The notes under the pieces: generated by a model | What the model saw: the letters and a program-made list of their open reading frames with translations, nothing else | Databases searched by the model: none | Told to the model about the DNA's origin: nothing | Shown here: positions 44,334-53,130 of the stretch, in pieces | Layout: the number at the start of each line of letters is the position of its first letter | Numbering within the stretch: the stretch's first letter is position 1 | Program-made: the position numbers and the translations under genes | From: LMUY01 sp965199005 | GTDB taxonomy: Bacteria > Pseudomonadota > Alphaproteobacteria > Acetobacterales > Acetobacteraceae | DNA length: 64,000 bases | Reading direction: 5' to 3' | Assembly: GCA_965199005.1 (NCBI GenBank) | Contig: CBDAQK010000003.1 | Location: 248,001-312,000 of the forward strand

Positions 44334-44659
44334 CGCGCCGGGTTTGTCGGAGGCTAGTTTTCTTGAGTCACGCCGCCATCGGGAGTGTCTCAAGTTCGGC
44401 ATAATAGCGTGCTTCGGCTTCGGCGGGAGGCATATTTCCGATCGGTTCGAGGAGGCGTCGGTTGTTGAACCACTCGACCCATTCCAGGGTGGCGAATTCG
44501 ACAGCCTCCAGCGAGCGCCATGGCCCCCGTCTGCGGATGACCTCGGTCTTGTAAAGGCCGTTGATGCTCTCGGCCAAGGCGTTGATGCTCCTATATTGGT
44601 CAAGAGGGGCCAACAGCGGAATCCGCTGGCCTTTGCGGACGGCAGAGATAGCCAAAGAT
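44334..44659. repeat. 326-bp tandem duplication, copy 1
   Basis: Contains the IS3 3' end plus the first 76 bases of IS110. It looks identical to the next 326 bases, so the duplication arose after the IS110 insertion, or is an assembly artefact. Confidence 0.85.
44368..44583 (-). pseudogene. IS3 OrfB C-terminal part, duplicated outer copy
   Basis: Encodes NALAESINGLYKTEVIRRRGPW, in its first 22 residues the segment that follows the DDE domain break, through LPMAA and stop. It duplicates 44694-44909 and has no N-terminal part attached. Confidence 0.75.
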
Positions 44660-44985
44660 CGCGCCGGGTTTGTCGGAGGCTAGTTTTCTTGAGTCACGCC
44701 GCCATCGGGAGTGTCTCAAGTTCGGCATAATAGCGTGCTTCGGCTTCGGCGGGAGGCATATTTCCGATCGGTTCGAGGAGGCGTCGGTTGTTGAACCACT
44801 CGACCCATTCCAGGGTGGCGAATTCGACAGCCTCCAGCGAGCGCCATGGCCCCCGTCTGCGGATGACCTCGGTCTTGTAAAGGCCGTTGATGCTCTCGGC
44901 CAAGGCGTTGATGCTCCTATATTGGTCAAGAGGGGCCAACAGCGGAATCCGCTGGCCTTTGCGGACGGCAGAGATAGCCAAAGAT
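44660..44985. repeat. 326-bp tandem duplication, copy 2
   Basis: The second copy, continuous with the rest of the IS110 element. By eye I see no difference from copy 1. Confidence 0.85.
44694..44909 (-). pseudogene. IS3 OrfB C-terminal part, original copy
   Basis: The continuation of the interrupted orfB, holding the last catalytic glutamate region (SLEAVEFATLEWVEWFNNRR). It is separated from its N-terminal part (46208-46897) by IS110. Confidence 0.8.
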
Positions 44986-46002
44986 TTCGCGTGCCACGTA
45001 GCGTTTGAGGCAGCGAATGATCTCCGGTTTAGACCTTCCCTCGGCAGTCCGTCGACGGACATAGTCGAGAGTAGGTTGATGGCCGCGCATACGGACGATG
45101 ACCACCCGATAGAGGGCTGCGTTGGCTTGTCGATTGCCGGTGCGATTAAGACGATGGCGTTTGGTCTTTCCGCTTGATGCCGGTATCGGGCAAGCGCCAC
45201 ACAGCTTTGCGAACGCCGCCTCCGAGTGGATGCGCTCGGGGTTGTCACCCACCACCAGCAGCATCTCGGCGGCGGTGCCCGTCGCCATTCCGTGCGCTGC
45301 GAGCAGTTCCGGAGCCCGTGCAGCCGTCAACGTCTCGAGATGAGCGTCATGCTCCTTGATCTCGGCGTCCAGCGCCAGCCATCGCCGGGCGATCGCGCGC
45401 AAACTGGTTTTGGCCGAGGCCATTGTCGACGTTAACGGACCCGGCCGTAGGGCAGCCAGGTGCCGAAGCAGCGTCATCTTACCCTTCATCCGGTCGAGTG
45501 GTTCGCGCAGGGCAGCCGGAGAGCAGACAATGATTGCCTTTAGCGTCTGCATGGCCTGGCTGCGCCCTTTTACGGTCGTGTCCCGGGCGATCTTGAGATG
45601 ACGGATCATCTCGACCGTCCCGGTGCCGCCTTTGGGCTGTCCGGTTGCTTGGCCAGCCAGCACGGCACGGGCGGCGTTCTCGGCATCAACGGTGTCGCTT
45701 TTGCCCTTCTGATATCGAAGTTGCCGGTTGGGGCGGTTCACCTCGACGACGACGTGACCTTGCTTGCGCATAAAGCGGGTCAGGCCGGCGCCATAGGAGC
45801 CGGTGCCCTCGATGCCAATAGCCCGAATGGTGCCGAGCGAAGTGGCCCAGATTTCGAGCGCCTGGTAGCCCTTGCTGCTAGCCGGGATTGTCGTGGTGGA
45901 AAGCTGCACGCCCAATGCGCTGACTGCGACGGCGGCGTGGACGTCCTTGTGCGTATCGACGCCGACGATGACCTCGACGGGTGTGGTGGTGGGGATGATC
46001 AT
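44926..46002 (-). CDS. IS110-family DEDD transposase
   Basis: A 358-residue recombinase of the IS110 family. The RuvC-like DEDD residues are in VGVDTHKDVHAAV, GIEGTGSYG and DTVDAENAA. The C-terminal Tnp domain has AAFAKLCGACPIPASSGKTK with the serine that attacks DNA, then RHRLNRTGNRQANAAL. IS110 enzymes work with a bridge RNA that pairs with target and donor. The gene ends 16 bases before the element's end, so it appears complete and possibly active. Confidence 0.92.
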   Translation of the reverse strand: MIIPTTTPVEVIVGVDTHKDVHAAVAVSALGVQLSTTTIPASSKGYQALEIWATSLGTIRAIGIEGTGSYGAGLTRFMRKQGHVVVEVNRPNRQLRYQKGKSDTVDAENAARAVLAGQATGQPKGGTGTVEMIRHLKIARDTTVKGRSQAMQTLKAIIVCSPAALREPLDRMKGKMTLLRHLAALRPGPLTSTMASAKTSLRAIARRWLALDAEIKEHDAHLETLTAARAPELLAAHGMATGTAAEMLLVVGDNPERIHSEAAFAKLCGACPIPASSGKTKRHRLNRTGNRQANAALYRVVIVRMRGHQPTLDYVRRRTAEGRSKPEIIRCLKRYVAREIFGYLCRPQRPADSAVGPS

Positions 46003-46207
46003 TGCGAACGTCTCTCCAGACCAATTGAAGGGGCCTGACGATCGGCGGGCGGACAGGACTGTGACGGGATGGTTGCCCTCAAGCTCCTATGAAGCCACGT
46101 TCCGCGGACCAGCAGGTGCTGCCCGGTGGGCCGACAGATCAACGCAATGACACGAGGTCAATCGTAGGCTGGGATCAGGCTCTCCGGGCAGCACCGACAC
46201 TATCACA
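46003..46207 (-). ncRNA. Candidate IS110 bridge-RNA region
   Basis: The non-coding end upstream of the transposase has a perfect 12-bp stem (46115-46126 with 46184-46195, GGTGCTGCCCGG). A segment at 46082-46090 shares GCTCCTAT with the element's other end (44913-44920). Bridge RNAs of IS110 elements lie in such ends and carry loops matching donor DNA. The RNA itself is inferred. Confidence 0.45.
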
Positions 46208-46897
46208 GTCATAGCTGTCGCCGACGCTTCCGACCGAGGGCTCGATACCGGCCTCCGCCCGGCGTTCTGTGTAGCGAATGCTGACGTATTGCACCCCCCT
46301 GTCGCTATGATGAACCAGGCCGCCACCCCGGACCGGACGTCGATCAGCAAGAGCTTGCTCCAGGGCATCCATTACAAAGCTCGTATGCGCGGTTCGACTC
46401 ACACGCCAACCGACGATCCGTCGTGCGTAGGCGTCGATGATGAAAGCAACGTAGGCAAAGCCCTGCCAGGTGGCGACGTAGGTGAAGTCCGACAGCCACA
46501 GCGCGTTCGGACGGGATGCGTGAAATTGCCGATTTACCCGGTCGAGCGGACAGGCAACGGCTGAATTGCTGACGGTCGTGCGGACTTCGCGGCCGCGCAC
46601 GGCTCCTTTCAAACCCATCTGCCGCATCAGCCGGGCGACAGTGCAGCGTGCGGCGTAGATGCCCTCGCGACCGAGTTGCCGCCAAATCTTGCGCACGCCA
46701 TAGACGCGGAAGTTCGACTCGAACACTCGCCGGATTTCCGCGACCAGGACCAGGTCGCGTTGGGATCGGCCACACAGCCTGGCCGGGTCGGCGCGCCGGG
46801 CCGTGTGCGCGCGGTAGGTGGATGGGGCGATCGGCAACACCCGGCAGATCGGCTCGACCCCATACGCCTGACGATGATCGTCGACGAAAGCGATCAT
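46208..46897 (-). pseudogene. IS3 OrfB N-terminal part (DDE transposase, interrupted)
   Basis: The first 230 codons of orfB: an HTH_21-like region, then the integrase core with WLSDFTYVATWQGFAYVAFI and VHHSDRGVQYVS for the two catalytic aspartates. The frame runs into IS110 after GDSYD. The start overlaps the orfA stop (ATGA). Confidence 0.85.
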
Positions 46898-47223
46898 CGC
46901 CTGAAGGGGCGGTCGAGCTCCGCCAGAGCAAAATACGCAGAGGCCTTGCGCAGGATCTCGTTGGCCTGCCGCAGCTCTCGGTTCTCGCGCTCCAGCGCCT
47001 TAATCCGATCGCCATCCTGCGTCGTGGGACCGGCCCGCAGTCCCTGATTGCGCTCGGACCGGCGCACCCAGCTGCGGAGCGTCTCGCCCGTGCAGCCGAT
47101 CTTGCCCGCAATCGAGTTGATCGCCGCCCATTGCGATGGGTGCTCCGCCTGATGGTCAAACACCATGCGTACCGCCCGATCCCGTACCTCAGCTGAAAAC
47201 TTGTTGGTCGTTGGCTTGCTCAT
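46894..47223 (-). CDS. IS3 OrfA
   Basis: A 109-residue OrfA with an N-terminal helix-turn-helix (VRDRAVRMVFDH, then IAGKIGCTGETLRSWVRR) and a C-terminal leucine-zipper-like coil (RIKALERENRELRQANEIL). It binds the IS ends. Intact, but its partner OrfB is split. Confidence 0.9.
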   Translation of the reverse strand: MSKPTTNKFSAEVRDRAVRMVFDHQAEHPSQWAAINSIAGKIGCTGETLRSWVRRSERNQGLRAGPTTQDGDRIKALERENRELRQANEILRKASAYFALAELDRPFRR

Positions 47224-47311
47224 CGCTCCATCCTCTCAAGACGTGGAGCCTCCGGCAAACCCGGCGCGGTTCATAACGCCAAATTTTCCAAAGCTGAGCT
47301 TGGGATAGCCG

Positions 47312-47524
47312 TCATTTGGTACTCTCTGCTTCCCGAAGGGAAAGGCGAAACTGGCCGGCGAGTCCGGTAATCCCCGACGCATCCGCGAATACGCCGCGCA
47401 ATGCCGACAGATCGAGAGTGCCCAGAGCACCGCGAAGGTGTTTCATCTCCGAGAGTGCGGGATGGAACCTGGAAAGCGGATCCAGCGACGCCAGCAGCTT
47501 ATTCAGCCGGTCCATCTCGGACAA
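47312..47524 (-). CDS. Small hypothetical helical protein
   Basis: A 70-residue amphipathic helical frame (MDRLNKLLASLDPLSRFHPA, then LGTLDLSALRGVF). The pattern looks coding, but no family is recognised. It directly abuts the broken ISL3 transposase, so it may be the tail of a larger lost gene. Confidence 0.35.
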   Translation of the reverse strand: MSEMDRLNKLLASLDPLSRFHPALSEMKHLRGALGTLDLSALRGVFADASGITGLAGQFRLSLREAESTK

Positions 47525-47976
47525 CGGATGGGCTTGACGACCATGCGCAGCAGCGTGTCCGCGCTTGTTGGGATCGCAAGACGGGCGGTCAGCTTCGCGG
47601 CAGCCTCACCCCCGAGGGCAAAAGCCACATATCGCTGGAGATCACCCAGCCTGGTTGTCCGACGGGCCAATGATCCCGCCACGGCGCCCAGTTGCTCGGT
47701 AAATGTCTTGCGACCGCAGGCCGCATTGACGCATCGAAATCGCCGGGCCGCGATCTGGATCGTCGCTGGGCGCCCTTGCCACGGCAGGTCACTCAGCGTC
47801 CGTTTGTACCGGCTATGAAGACGATGGGATGGGAAGCCGCATTGCGGGCAACAAACCAGCATTCGAGGTAACTCAGCTTCAATTGTCACGCGATCGGAAT
47901 TCGGCTGAATATCAATGGCTTCAAGGGTGTGAGGAAGCGCAGAAAGCAACGCAGAGGACACGAGGCAAACCACCAT
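47525..47976 (-). pseudogene. ISL3-family transposase, N-terminal fragment
   Basis: The first 150 residues of an ISL3 transposase remain, with the zinc-binding CCPQCG and CVNAACGRKTF segments and a helix-turn-helix (GGEAAAKLTARLAIPTSADTLL). The DDE domain is missing; the sequence diverges near 47530. Confidence 0.8.
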
Positions 47977-48037
47977 TCAAGGGAATCCACCATCTCCTCC
48001 AATCGCGCCCTAGGTACAAGCCAAAACAGCACGCAAA

Positions 48038-48772
48038 TTGCGGGAGAGCCCAGTTCCTCACGCAAATCAACACTCCATCTCGCGGGCTCCGGAGGGAATG
48101 CGGCCGCTGCTGAAAAACCGATTCGTAATCACGTTCCGTCGGCGGCGCACGCCATACGCGCGGCTCCACGGCGATATCAACCGGAGCAACGGCACGCCAC
48201 GGTTTGCAAGCCGACGGGAGTTGGGCTCGCGGCGGGAACAAACCTCAAAAGAAGACTTTGGTTCTGTGCTTGAATGTTATGGGTGCGCTTGGCATAAGTT
48301 TTGGTTGCCCGATGCCGAAGCCAATCACCGTTACGCGCTGCCGCTCGGCTTGCTGGAGCCGAATAACGGTGCCCCACCGGCTTTGCAGTTCCGTTCATTT
48401 CTGGGCCGAACCGAACCAGGCTTTGTAGCCTGGCGCCCGGAAGGGGATTGGTATTTGGGCAAGCCGGTGCCGCCATTCGGGCTGTGCGGCCCCGACGTGT
48501 CGCTGGCGGTTTGGATCATGGGGTATATCGTGGCACAGAGCGGCCGGGTTGCGGCGAGCCGCTTAGCGGATGCGTACGCCCGGTGGGCCGAACTCGGGCT
48601 GCCGGGCGCGGGCACCTTCCGGCTGGAGGTATGCCGCAGCGCCGACGCGCCAGCCGCATCGGCGACAAAGTGGCTCGACAAACGCGGCGAGACGGCGTTG
48701 ATCTGGCAACTTAAACCCATGGACCGAAGCTGGCATGAATTGAGAGCTGCCCGGCCGACGATAATCCGGTAA
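48038..48772 (+). CDS. Hypothetical protein
   Basis: I know no family. From about codon 80 the frame reads like a real globular protein: CYGCAWHKFWLPDAEANHRYAL, PEGDWYLGKPVPPFGLCGP, SLAVWIMGYIVAQSGRVAASRLADAYARW. The first 70 codons look like random sequence, so the true start lies further in and is uncertain. It is upstream of the DUF2268 gene in the same direction. Confidence 0.45.
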   Translation: MRESPVPHANQHSISRAPEGMRPLLKNRFVITFRRRRTPYARLHGDINRSNGTPRFASRRELGSRREQTSKEDFGSVLECYGCAWHKFWLPDAEANHRYALPLGLLEPNNGAPPALQFRSFLGRTEPGFVAWRPEGDWYLGKPVPPFGLCGPDVSLAVWIMGYIVAQSGRVAASRLADAYARWAELGLPGAGTFRLEVCRSADAPAASATKWLDKRGETALIWQLKPMDRSWHELRAARPTIIR

Positions 48773-48839
48773 CCCGATCGACTGCGGCGATATGCCTTAA
48801 ATGCGACATCAAAGACAAACCCGGAATGGCGACGAGGCA

Positions 48840-49544
48840 ATGGACTGGTGCCTGCATTCGCTGGAAGCCGAAGGTGATCTAACCCCCTGGCGCGAACGGA
48901 TCCTCTTCGATGTCCAAACGGCCCGTGAGTCCTTTAGCCGGAGGTTGGGTACCTCTCCCGTCGACATCCTCGTACAGCGCCTTTCAGGCGCCGTCATCCC
49001 GGAAATCGGCATGGGAGGCCACGCCTTCCGCAAGGGGCTGCTCACACTGACGCTGGACCCGGAGAACCAGCACTTTGCGGCCTGCCTTGAAGAAGGGGCA
49101 TTTTGCCGGACTTTGGTCCACGAAGTGCATCACTGCATGCGCATGGGCGCGATGGGGTATGACCGCACCCTGGGTGAGGCGCTCGTCAGCGAAGGGCTTG
49201 CTGGGCAGTTCACGGGCTGGCTGTTCGGCACTCCCCCGGAGCCGTGGGAATGCGCGGTCGATAAAGACGCCCTCCGCGCCCACCGGCCGACTGCCTCCAT
49301 GCCGTCGGATCCGGCCTACGACCACAATGCCTGGTTCTTCGGCGCTGGCAGGACGCGGCCACGCTGGCTCGGCTATACGCTGGGCTATGACATTGCCAGA
49401 AAATGGATCGCCAAGGCTGGCGCGGTAGACGGCGACACCTGGGTCAGCGTGCCGCCCGAGACGGTGTTGGCCGTCTCCGGCACCCCGGGTGCTGGCGAGC
49501 CAGTCATCCATTTCCACGGCACACGGGAACGGCGAGAGGATTGA
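48840..49544 (+). CDS. DUF2268 predicted zinc protease
   Basis: A 234-residue protein with the zinc-binding helix LVHEVHHCMR (HExxH) and a downstream glutamate region (GEALVSEGLAGQFTGWLFG), as in DUF2268 putative Zn-dependent proteases. A further conserved block is WFFGAGRTRPRWLGYTLGYDIARKWI. I start at the ATG at 48840. Soluble, no signal peptide. The target is unknown. Confidence 0.78.
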   Translation: MDWCLHSLEAEGDLTPWRERILFDVQTARESFSRRLGTSPVDILVQRLSGAVIPEIGMGGHAFRKGLLTLTLDPENQHFAACLEEGAFCRTLVHEVHHCMRMGAMGYDRTLGEALVSEGLAGQFTGWLFGTPPEPWECAVDKDALRAHRPTASMPSDPAYDHNAWFFGAGRTRPRWLGYTLGYDIARKWIAKAGAVDGDTWVSVPPETVLAVSGTPGAGEPVIHFHGTRERRED

Positions 49545-49961
49545 ATACCCTTGACCTGCCCGGGATCAGGCAGAAGGCTCAATGCCGGACAGTCCTGAGG
49601 GAAGAGGCTTACGGCGGAAGACCACGCGCTCGGTTTCCGCGAATCCGAGCGCCGCGTGCATATTGTACAAAGCTAAAATGTCCAGCCTGGCATCTGACGC
49701 CAACTCGGAACATCCAAGGTGTAGACGCGCGCGACGTTGGCGAGGAGTGAGTTCTAAGACAGCATCTGACCGAAGGCCTTTGACATCGTTTTATCCGGTC
49801 CAAAGCGCACTCCCCGGGGAAGATACGAAGGAGGAGATGGCAAATATCAAACGGGGACGGCGGAGATGAGTTCCGATGGAACCGCCACGGGATTGTTTCC
49901 GCCAATATCCACCTTCTTGCAGTTGTGCTTTCGTCCCTGAAATTTCGTCAACGGGGCGACC
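49545..49961. other. Gene-free stretch
   Basis: Roughly 420 bases without a motif-bearing frame. Confidence 0.35.
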
Positions 49962-50119
49962 ATGGCCACCTCCGTGTATCTTCTGCCAGAGAAGGTGCGC
50001 CGCCTGCGGCATCTGGCGTCGACCTGAATATTTCGGTTTACGGGATGATCCTGCGTGGACTGGACCGCATCTTGGCGGAAGCGGGCCAACGGCCGATGGC
50101 GCGCTACCATGGTGGATGA
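49962..50119 (+). pseudogene. Ribbon-helix-helix-like small protein, frameshifted
   Basis: From the ATG at 49962 the frame reads TSVYLLPEKVRRLRHLAS (strand and first helix of a ribbon-helix-helix fold), then stops. One missing base near 50025 would join it to NISVYGMILRGLDRILAEAG (second helix). The combined 52 residues would be a typical small DNA-binding antitoxin-type protein. Confidence 0.5.
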
Positions 50120-50223
50120 CAACGGTAACGCCTGGCATGCCCGGCTTGGTCGTGCTCCTCACAAAACACCCGCGGCGCGATCCTGGCAGCCGCCACTTGC
50201 CGAGGTTGAAGAGCAGGCCCTAG

Positions 50224-50496
50224 ATGGCGTTGTCCGAAAGGCAGGCCAAGCGCCACAGGCACATCGACGTTGAGCAGGGGCATTATTCCGTGGCCATCAT
50301 CCACTCGATCATTGAGCGGGGCGGCGCATCCGATTTGAAGGCCCTGCTACGGCTTCTTCGCCACGACCCATTCTCCGACGTGGCTGACATGGCCGTCACA
50401 GCGGCGCAGACTTCGAACGTCTATGGCTACCCGGCGCTGATCCTGGAATGCCTCAAAGAGTGGAGGGGTCTTTCAAAAGGCGCCGAAACTCGGTGA
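50224..50496 (+). CDS. Small hypothetical protein (90 aa)
   Basis: A charged helical protein (HYSVAIIHSIIERGGASDLKALLRLLR, here residues 20-46 summarised by their first and last parts HYSVAII and ALLRLLR). The frame looks coding by composition but has no family I know. It lies near two broken ribbon-helix-helix genes. Confidence 0.4.
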   Translation: MALSERQAKRHRHIDVEQGHYSVAIIHSIIERGGASDLKALLRLLRHDPFSDVADMAVTAAQTSNVYGYPALILECLKEWRGLSKGAETR

Positions 50497-50911
50497 CCTG
50501 CATTGCCCCGTTTCAGGGCGGCGCGCCCCGCCGCCGCGCCGGGGCCCGTACAGTAGGCGGCTTGCCCTCTCCAGAAGCAGCCTGTCCAGGCCCGGGTTCA
50601 GCAGCTCATGCATACCGACCCCCCATGTCCGCCGCCAGCCCATGCACCCGCGCTGACTGCTCCGGAAGGAAGTAGACCGTCGTGCCAACCGTCCGCTGCT
50701 TCAGCAGACCGAGGACATCCTGGTCATCGAGAGCCTTTCGTGCGCCGCTCGGCGGAACGTTTGCCTGCAGTGCCAACCTGACCGGCGTCTTCCCGGTGAG
50801 TCTAACCGCGGAGTGCGGCGTCCACCACCCTATGTCGGGATGATAGCCGGGCAGCTCGCCGCATTGGCCTGCCCTCTTACGGGGACACTGGTCAGATGCA
50901 CCGGAAGCCAC
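50473..50911 (-). pseudogene. Protein with ribbon-helix-helix-like C-terminus, frameshifted at a G run
   Basis: The frame reads TTVYFLPEQSARVHGLAADMG, in 21 residues minus the first a strand and first helix, then breaks at a six-G run (near 50627). In the next frame it continues as VGMHELLNPGLDRLLLERAS, the second helix. Removing one G joins them. The N-terminal 60 residues are unclear and the start is uncertain. Confidence 0.45.
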
Positions 50912-50988
50912 GTTCCGCCGCTCAATTTCGATCCAACCCGGCCGCCGGTTCGGGGCGGTAATACGGACTTCTAGCCCTGGCGCAGTCT

Positions 50989-53046
50989 TCAGGCCGCCAC
51001 CTGCACTTCGCCCAGGAAGGCGCCGATATCGCCCCTGAGCGCACCCATGGCACCGGACACCGCGGCCGCTATGCCCGGCAGGGTCGCCGCGGCTGCGTTC
51101 GCCGCATCGGTCTGGTCGGCGGCGGCGGCCACCTTCCCCATCGCGGCTGACGTCCCGTTGGCCGCCTCGTGCGCGGCAGCTGCGATCCTTTCCGTCGCCA
51201 CGCCCTGGGTTTCAATAATTGCCGCCACTTCCGAAGTGGCACCCGAAACAGCCGCCACTTCGGCTGACAAAGTCCGGATGGCGTCCATGGCCAGACCCGT
51301 CGCTGAAAAGATAGCGGCGACCAGGCCACCGACGTCGGCCGTGGCATCCGATGTCTGCGCAGCCAGGCCCTTCACCTCCGAGGCGACGACCGCGAACCCT
51401 CTGCCGGCCGCTCCGGCGCGGGCGGCCTCAATGCTGGCGTTCAGGGCGAGCAGCCTGCTCCTCGAGGAGATCTTGGTTATCAAGCGCAGAACGTCTTCAA
51501 TGCGCCGCGCCGTCGCTTCCAGCTCACCCATCTTACCCGCGGCGAGTTCGGCGCCGGCCGCCGCTGACTTGGCTGCAGAGGCGGCCGCGGACATCCGCCG
51601 CGACGCATGGCCCACCGACGCCGAGAGCTTTTCAATCTCCGAGGCCACCGAGGCGACGCTGCCCGAGGCGAGAGCGACACCCGCCGAGGCTCCGCGCGCC
51701 TCGGCCGCGGTGCGTCCGGTCGCGTCGCCGATAGCGCGCGCGGATGCGCTAAGCATTGTCTCGGCCCGCGCCACTCCCGAGAGCGCCGCGCGGCTGGCCT
51801 CCTCGAAACGGCCGGCGGCTTCCGTCAGTTCCCGGGCCGCGGCCATCTTGCGGCAGTCCTCTTCGAGTGTCTGGGACCTCAGCCTTTCGGCATCGGCTAC
51901 CTTGTCCCTCAGCACCAGCACCGCCGATGCGGCTTCGCCAATCTCGTCGCGCCGTCCGGCGCCCGGCACCGGCATGTCCAGATGTCCTTCCGCGATCTTG
52001 CCGACGGCATCGGTCAGCTTGGAGAGCGGGCGGGCAACCCGGCGCATGACCTGGATTGAGGCGCCGACTGCCACCGCCAGCGCGGAGACGGCAATGACCG
52101 CGCCCTGCCAGACCCTGGCGAGAGCCTGGCGCTCGGCAGCCCGCCGCCGGTCGCCAGCCGCCGCAAACGCGGCGTCACGCACCAGGAGGGCGTTTGCGAG
52201 CATCGGGCTGGTCCAAAGCCTGAATTCCCGGACGCCCATCCGCGGCTGCCTTCGGTAGCGAAGCGCGTCGATGAGTTCGCGGTACGTCCTCTCCCCACCG
52301 CCCATCACCGTGCCGGCGGTGGCCGCGGCGGCAGCCACAATCGAAAGCTGGTCCGGCATCTGAGCGGTCGTCAGACGTATGCGGTTCCACATACCCGCCG
52401 CGACCCCGCCCAGCTCGTCCATCTCCCGGAGCCGGGCTGGGTCGATCCGGGTCCCGTCGAGCATCGGGGAAAGCATGGCTGACCGCAAACCGAGGGCCTC
52501 GCGCAGGAAGGAGGACATTCTCCCCAATCCCACCAACTGCCCCAGGTTGGACGAGAGCTCCCCGACAGCGCGCTCGATCCTGTCGGATTCGGCCTCAACC
52601 GCGTTTTGCGCCTCCGCGACAGCCCGGACAAAGGCTTCGTCGGCCCCGGCGGGACGTTCTGTCGGCGCCGACGACAGGGCGGTCTGGAGGGCGTCCCGGG
52701 CGACTCTCAATTTGGAGGCCGCGGTCTGCAAACGTCCTGCGGCCACAGGTTCGTGCGCGGACAGCCGGACCCAAGCCGCGTCGGCGTCGGAGCGCGCGGC
52801 CATATACGGCTTGAGGTCTTGGGCCGATGCGGCCCGCCCGATTGCAAACGTGTTGTTGGCGCTCGATCTCTCCCTTGCGAGCTGCTCCGCCGCAGCAAGC
52901 GCGAGCTGCAACCCGTCGATATGCCGCGCGGCCGCAGCAAGCTGCAAACGATCCTTGGACGCAGCGACGACGTTGTAAGAGGAACTCCCGACGGCCAACG
53001 CGCCCACAACACCGAAGCACCAGAGAAGCAGTGGTCGAACGCGCAT
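50989..53046 (-). CDS. Methyl-accepting chemotaxis protein
   Basis: A membrane chemoreceptor of 685 residues. The N-terminal helix (about 5-30) and a second membrane helix (about 310-330) bracket a 280-residue helical periplasmic sensor. A HAMP domain follows (RRVARPLSKLTDAVGKIAEG). The cytoplasmic signalling helix contains the CheA/CheW-binding tip (RLLALNASIEAARAGAAGRG, then FAVVASEVKGLAAQ). The protein is very alanine-rich. No chemotaxis operon is adjacent, so it is an orphan receptor. The ligand is unknown. Confidence 0.92.
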   Translation of the reverse strand: MRVRPLLLWCFGVVGALAVGSSSYNVVAASKDRLQLAAAARHIDGLQLALAAAEQLARERSSANNTFAIGRAASAQDLKPYMAARSDADAAWVRLSAHEPVAAGRLQTAASKLRVARDALQTALSSAPTERPAGADEAFVRAVAEAQNAVEAESDRIERAVGELSSNLGQLVGLGRMSSFLREALGLRSAMLSPMLDGTRIDPARLREMDELGGVAAGMWNRIRLTTAQMPDQLSIVAAAAATAGTVMGGGERTYRELIDALRYRRQPRMGVREFRLWTSPMLANALLVRDAAFAAAGDRRRAAERQALARVWQGAVIAVSALAVAVGASIQVMRRVARPLSKLTDAVGKIAEGHLDMPVPGAGRRDEIGEAASAVLVLRDKVADAERLRSQTLEEDCRKMAAARELTEAAGRFEEASRAALSGVARAETMLSASARAIGDATGRTAAEARGASAGVALASGSVASVASEIEKLSASVGHASRRMSAAASAAKSAAAGAELAAGKMGELEATARRIEDVLRLITKISSRSRLLALNASIEAARAGAAGRGFAVVASEVKGLAAQTSDATADVGGLVAAIFSATGLAMDAIRTLSAEVAAVSGATSEVAAIIETQGVATERIAAAAHEAANGTSAAMGKVAAAADQTDAANAAAATLPGIAAAVSGAMGALRGDIGAFLGEVQVAA

Positions 53047-53130
53047 TCTTGTTCCCGCCCGGGCAGGGCGTTATCATGACTCCAAGCCGTTTGGATTTCG
53101 TTAACCGGGGCTGCGGGCTCCAGGTGCCAA

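Larger units (their letters stand above)
44910..46207 (-). mobile_element. IS110-family element (complete)
   Basis: The boundaries come from the split orfB codons: GGCGACAGCTATGAC ends at 46208 and AACGCCTTGGCC resumes at 44909. The element is about 1.3 kb without terminal inverted repeats, as is normal for IS110. One transposase gene nearly fills it, with a 205-base non-coding end upstream of that gene. Confidence 0.8.
44329..47273 (-). mobile_element. IS3-family element, interrupted by IS110
   Basis: Both ends begin TGAACCGCGCCGGGTTTG and share further bases in inverted orientation. The three bases TAA flank both ends (44326-44328 and 47274-47276) as a target duplication, normal for IS3. 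Inside are orfA, orfB split by an IS110 element, and a tandem duplication of the orfB end. The element is dead as it stands, because orfB is interrupted. Confidence 0.85.

Noticed and set aside
51047..52258. Long plus-strand frame of 403 codons
   Set aside because: Antisense shadow of the alanine-rich chemoreceptor; low-complexity Ala/Ser/Arg composition.
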